Source of the DNA: an uncultured Prevotellaceae bacterium
GTDB taxonomy: Bacteria; Bacteroidota; Bacteroidia; Bacteroidales; Muribaculaceae
Assembly: GCA_945645715.1 (NCBI GenBank)
Contig: CALZFJ010000095.1
Location: 1 to 7,429, forward strand
Length of the DNA: 7,429 nt
Reading direction: 5' to 3'
Shown: in pieces, positions 6,901 to 7,429 of the stretch
Layout of the letters: each line of letters opens with the position of its first letter
How positions within the stretch are numbered: position 1 is the stretch's first letter
Notes under the pieces: generated by a model
What the model saw: only the letters and a program-made list of their open reading frames with translations
Databases searched by the model: none
What the model was told of the DNA's origin: nothing
Position numbers and translations under genes: made by a program

Positions 6901-7278
6901 CTCGGGATAGGTCACCACGCAGTGCAACTTGCGGTCGGTGTGCCAGCGATTGAGCACCTCGGTGCGAAGTATCTCCTGCGGCGCATCTACCTGCCCGTAT
7001 TTTATGTCGCGCTTATACCCCGAGGGGAACATTAGCACCGCGCTCTCGCCCATCATCTGGCACAAATCGTGGTAGGCATATCCCGCCTCGTCGAGGTCGT
7101 TGGCTATAATCAGATAGGGCTCCTTGCCCTTGGGTAGCTGCGTAAACAGCATTGCTGCCGCCGACCCCGCAAGTCCGTCGATTTCCGACACCCTGTTGCG
7201 GCGGTCAGCAAGCAACCGGCTCAAAGCCTCCTTACGTGCTTTCGAGCCAATTATCTCACAAAGTTCTTTTATCTCCAC
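3919..7278 (-). CDS. mfd: Transcription-repair coupling factor Mfd
   Basis: This ATP-driven DNA translocase pushes stalled RNA polymerase off damaged templates and recruits UvrA for nucleotide excision repair. The 1119-residue product is full length. The N-terminal third is the UvrB-like module, with FAVRGSILDVF (177-187) in the region related to the UvrA contact. The RNA-polymerase-interacting CarD-like domain starts near 430 (QIEVGDYIVHVDHGVGKF). The motor has Walker A GDVGFGKTE (584-592), Walker B DEEQ (685-688), SATPIPRT (711-718), TTIIESGIDMPNV (824-836) and QLRGRVGRS (854-862). The RecG-like translocation motif is around 897-920 (SGIHIAMQDLDIRGAGNLLG). The C-terminal TRCF autoinhibitory domain runs from about 975 to the end. 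The start is GTG at 7276-7278: an in-frame TGA at 7291-7293 blocks extension, and MEIKEL fits the family. The next in-frame ATG would remove 42 conserved-region residues. Stop TAG lies inside a heptamer repeat. Confidence 0.98.
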   Translation of the reverse strand: MEIKELCEIIGSKARKEALSRLLADRRNRVSEIDGLAGSAAAMLFTQLPKGKEPYLIIANDLDEAGYAYHDLCQMMGESAVLMFPSGYKRDIKYGQVDAPQEILRTEVLNRWHTDRKLHCVVTYPEALAEKVQSRKNIEASTVTLTKDTESDLSEVAKRLRELGFVEVDYVYEPGQFAVRGSILDVFSFAFELPYRVDYFGDEIESIRTFNVETQLSVENVDSISIINGNGSDSNSGTSLLHYIGDKAVLVCHDHRWLLERIKAIAAEKFSESAMIAEEGDKDAMKKIVDAEEFARRFADFRRIDYHEGESAAGVASEARLRLHCTPQGIYHKNFDLISSSFKDFLDKGYKIYILSDSAKQTERLRVIFEDRKDDITFTPILHTLHEGFVDDDQRVCVFTDHQIFDRFHKYSLKSDRARSGKLAFSLKELNQIEVGDYIVHVDHGVGKFGGLLRTDVNGKMQEMIKLIYQNDDIIFVSIHALHKLAKYRGKEGVEPRLNKLGSGAWNRMKERTKSKLKDIARDLIRLYAARREEKGFAFSPDGYMQQELEASFVYEDTPDQLKATTAVKADMESAKPMDRLICGDVGFGKTEVAIRAAFKAAVDGKQTAVLVPTTVLAYQHYNTFKDRLKDFPVRVDYLSRARRPKDVKQITSDLAEGKIDIIIGTHKLIGKTIKFHDLGLLVVDEEQKFGVSVKERLKQLKVNVDTLTMSATPIPRTLQFSLMGARDLSAITTPPANRYPILTSVNSLNDDIVAEAINFEMSRNGQVFFVNNRIEQLYNLRDMIARLVPDARVVVGHGQMPPEQLEKAIIDFANHDYDVLLATTIIESGIDMPNVNTIIINNAQNFGLSELHQLRGRVGRSSRKAFCYLLVPPGKPLTPVARRRLQAIESFSELGSGIHIAMQDLDIRGAGNLLGAEQSGFIADLGYETYQRILKEAVLELRTEEFSDTFDDAVAQSDADEPQYVTDCTIESDMELLLPATYVPQEGERISLYQQLDNMERETDVMEFRRELEDRFGKIPHEAQELIRIVSLRRLARSLGVEKVALKMGQMYLYFVGEENKAYYQSAAFGRIISYIQRNPLRCKFREKNGKRSILFANVATVEEAVTIMQEISVMEVV

Positions 7279-7343
7279 TTCTCCAATCTTTCAAAAAAAT
7301 CCCTCCAATCAGCGATCCCTCTGCGCTCTCACTGAATGGCAAC

Positions 7344-7372
7344 GTAGGGTCGCGCCTTGGTGCGACCGAGCC
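7344..7372. repeat. 29-bp dispersed near-palindromic repeat, copy 2
   Basis: Identical to 2875-2903, in the same orientation, 4,469 bp away. The inverted repeat GGTCGC (7348-7353) and GCGACC (7362-7367) is preserved. Here it sits 65 bp upstream of the mfd start, whereas copy 1 lies after rnz, so the two copies bracket the mfd-rnz pair. Flanking bases differ immediately on both sides, so the repeat boundaries are sharp. This copy cannot be a terminator for a gene seen in this window; it may end a gene beyond the right edge or lie in the mfd leader. Confidence 0.8.
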
Positions 7373-7380
7373 ATCCGGCA

Positions 7381-7403
7381 CACCACCACCCCCACCGCCA
7401 CCC
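7381..7403 (-). other. G-rich tract upstream of mfd, possible G-quadruplex
   Basis: The plus strand is made only of C, A and one isolated G; the mfd-sense strand therefore has runs of G: GGG, GG, GGGGG, GG and GG separated by one to three bases. Five closely spaced runs of at least two G could fold into a two-layer quadruplex. The tract lies about 100-125 bp upstream of the mfd start. No match to the Bacteroidota -7 element was seen between it and mfd. Function is unknown. Confidence 0.4.
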
Positions 7404-7407
7404 ATCG

Positions 7408-7425
7408 CAGCGAGCGTCAGCGAGC
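7408..7425. repeat. Short direct repeat at the right edge
   Basis: CAGCGAGC occurs twice (7408-7415 and 7418-7425), separated by GT, so the unit has a period of 10 bases. It may be the start of a longer tandem array cut off by the window edge. With only two copies visible, chance is possible. Confidence 0.45.
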
Positions 7426-7429
7426 CCTC

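Noticed and set aside
7292..7299. Minus-strand TTTTTTTG as an mfd promoter element
   Set aside because: It misses the key A of TAnnTTTG, lies only 13 bases from the GTG start and has no -33 partner at the right distance.

Overview
The window looks like an ordinary chromosomal segment of a member of the Bacteroidota, most likely Bacteroidales. The evidence is the style of the proteins, start codons that mostly lack a Shine-Dalgarno sequence, and several exact matches to the Bacteroidota -7 promoter element TAnnTTTG. A gut Bacteroidales of the Muribaculaceae type is my guess, but the sequence alone does not prove it. Coding regions are moderately GC-rich and the short intergenic regions are AT-rich. 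No rRNA, tRNA, CRISPR array, transposase or phage gene is visible.

Layout from left to right. Riboflavin synthase (ribE, minus, 23-631) lies downstream of the folate enzyme HPPK (folK, minus, 748-1218). folK is divergent from an Lrp/AsnC-family regulator (plus, 1309-1770). The 90 bp between them hold back-to-back candidate promoters and a perfect 12-bp AT-rich palindrome, a plausible autoregulatory operator. The regulator converges on ketopantoate reductase (panE, minus, 1882-2799), with a doubtful 26-residue hydrophobic reading frame between the two. Upstream of panE on the same strand are ribonuclease Z (rnz, minus, 2920-3840) and the transcription-repair coupling factor (mfd, minus, 3919-7278), which fills nearly half of the window. 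The last 151 bp lie upstream of mfd and are non-coding.

The genes are housekeeping functions: vitamin and cofactor synthesis (riboflavin, folate, pantothenate), tRNA 3'-end maturation and transcription-coupled DNA repair. mfd and rnz (78 bp apart) may form one transcript. panE has its own candidate -7 element and is separated from rnz by 120 bp containing a hairpin repeat. folK and ribE both serve pathways that start from GTP, but a 116-bp gap with a small hairpin makes a shared transcript uncertain.

The unexplained structure is all intergenic. A 29-bp near-palindromic repeat occurs in two identical copies 4.4 kb apart. A tandem heptamer overlaps the mfd stop codon. A strand-asymmetric G-rich tract and a decamer repeat lie at the right edge. 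I see no sign of a new multi-gene system here.
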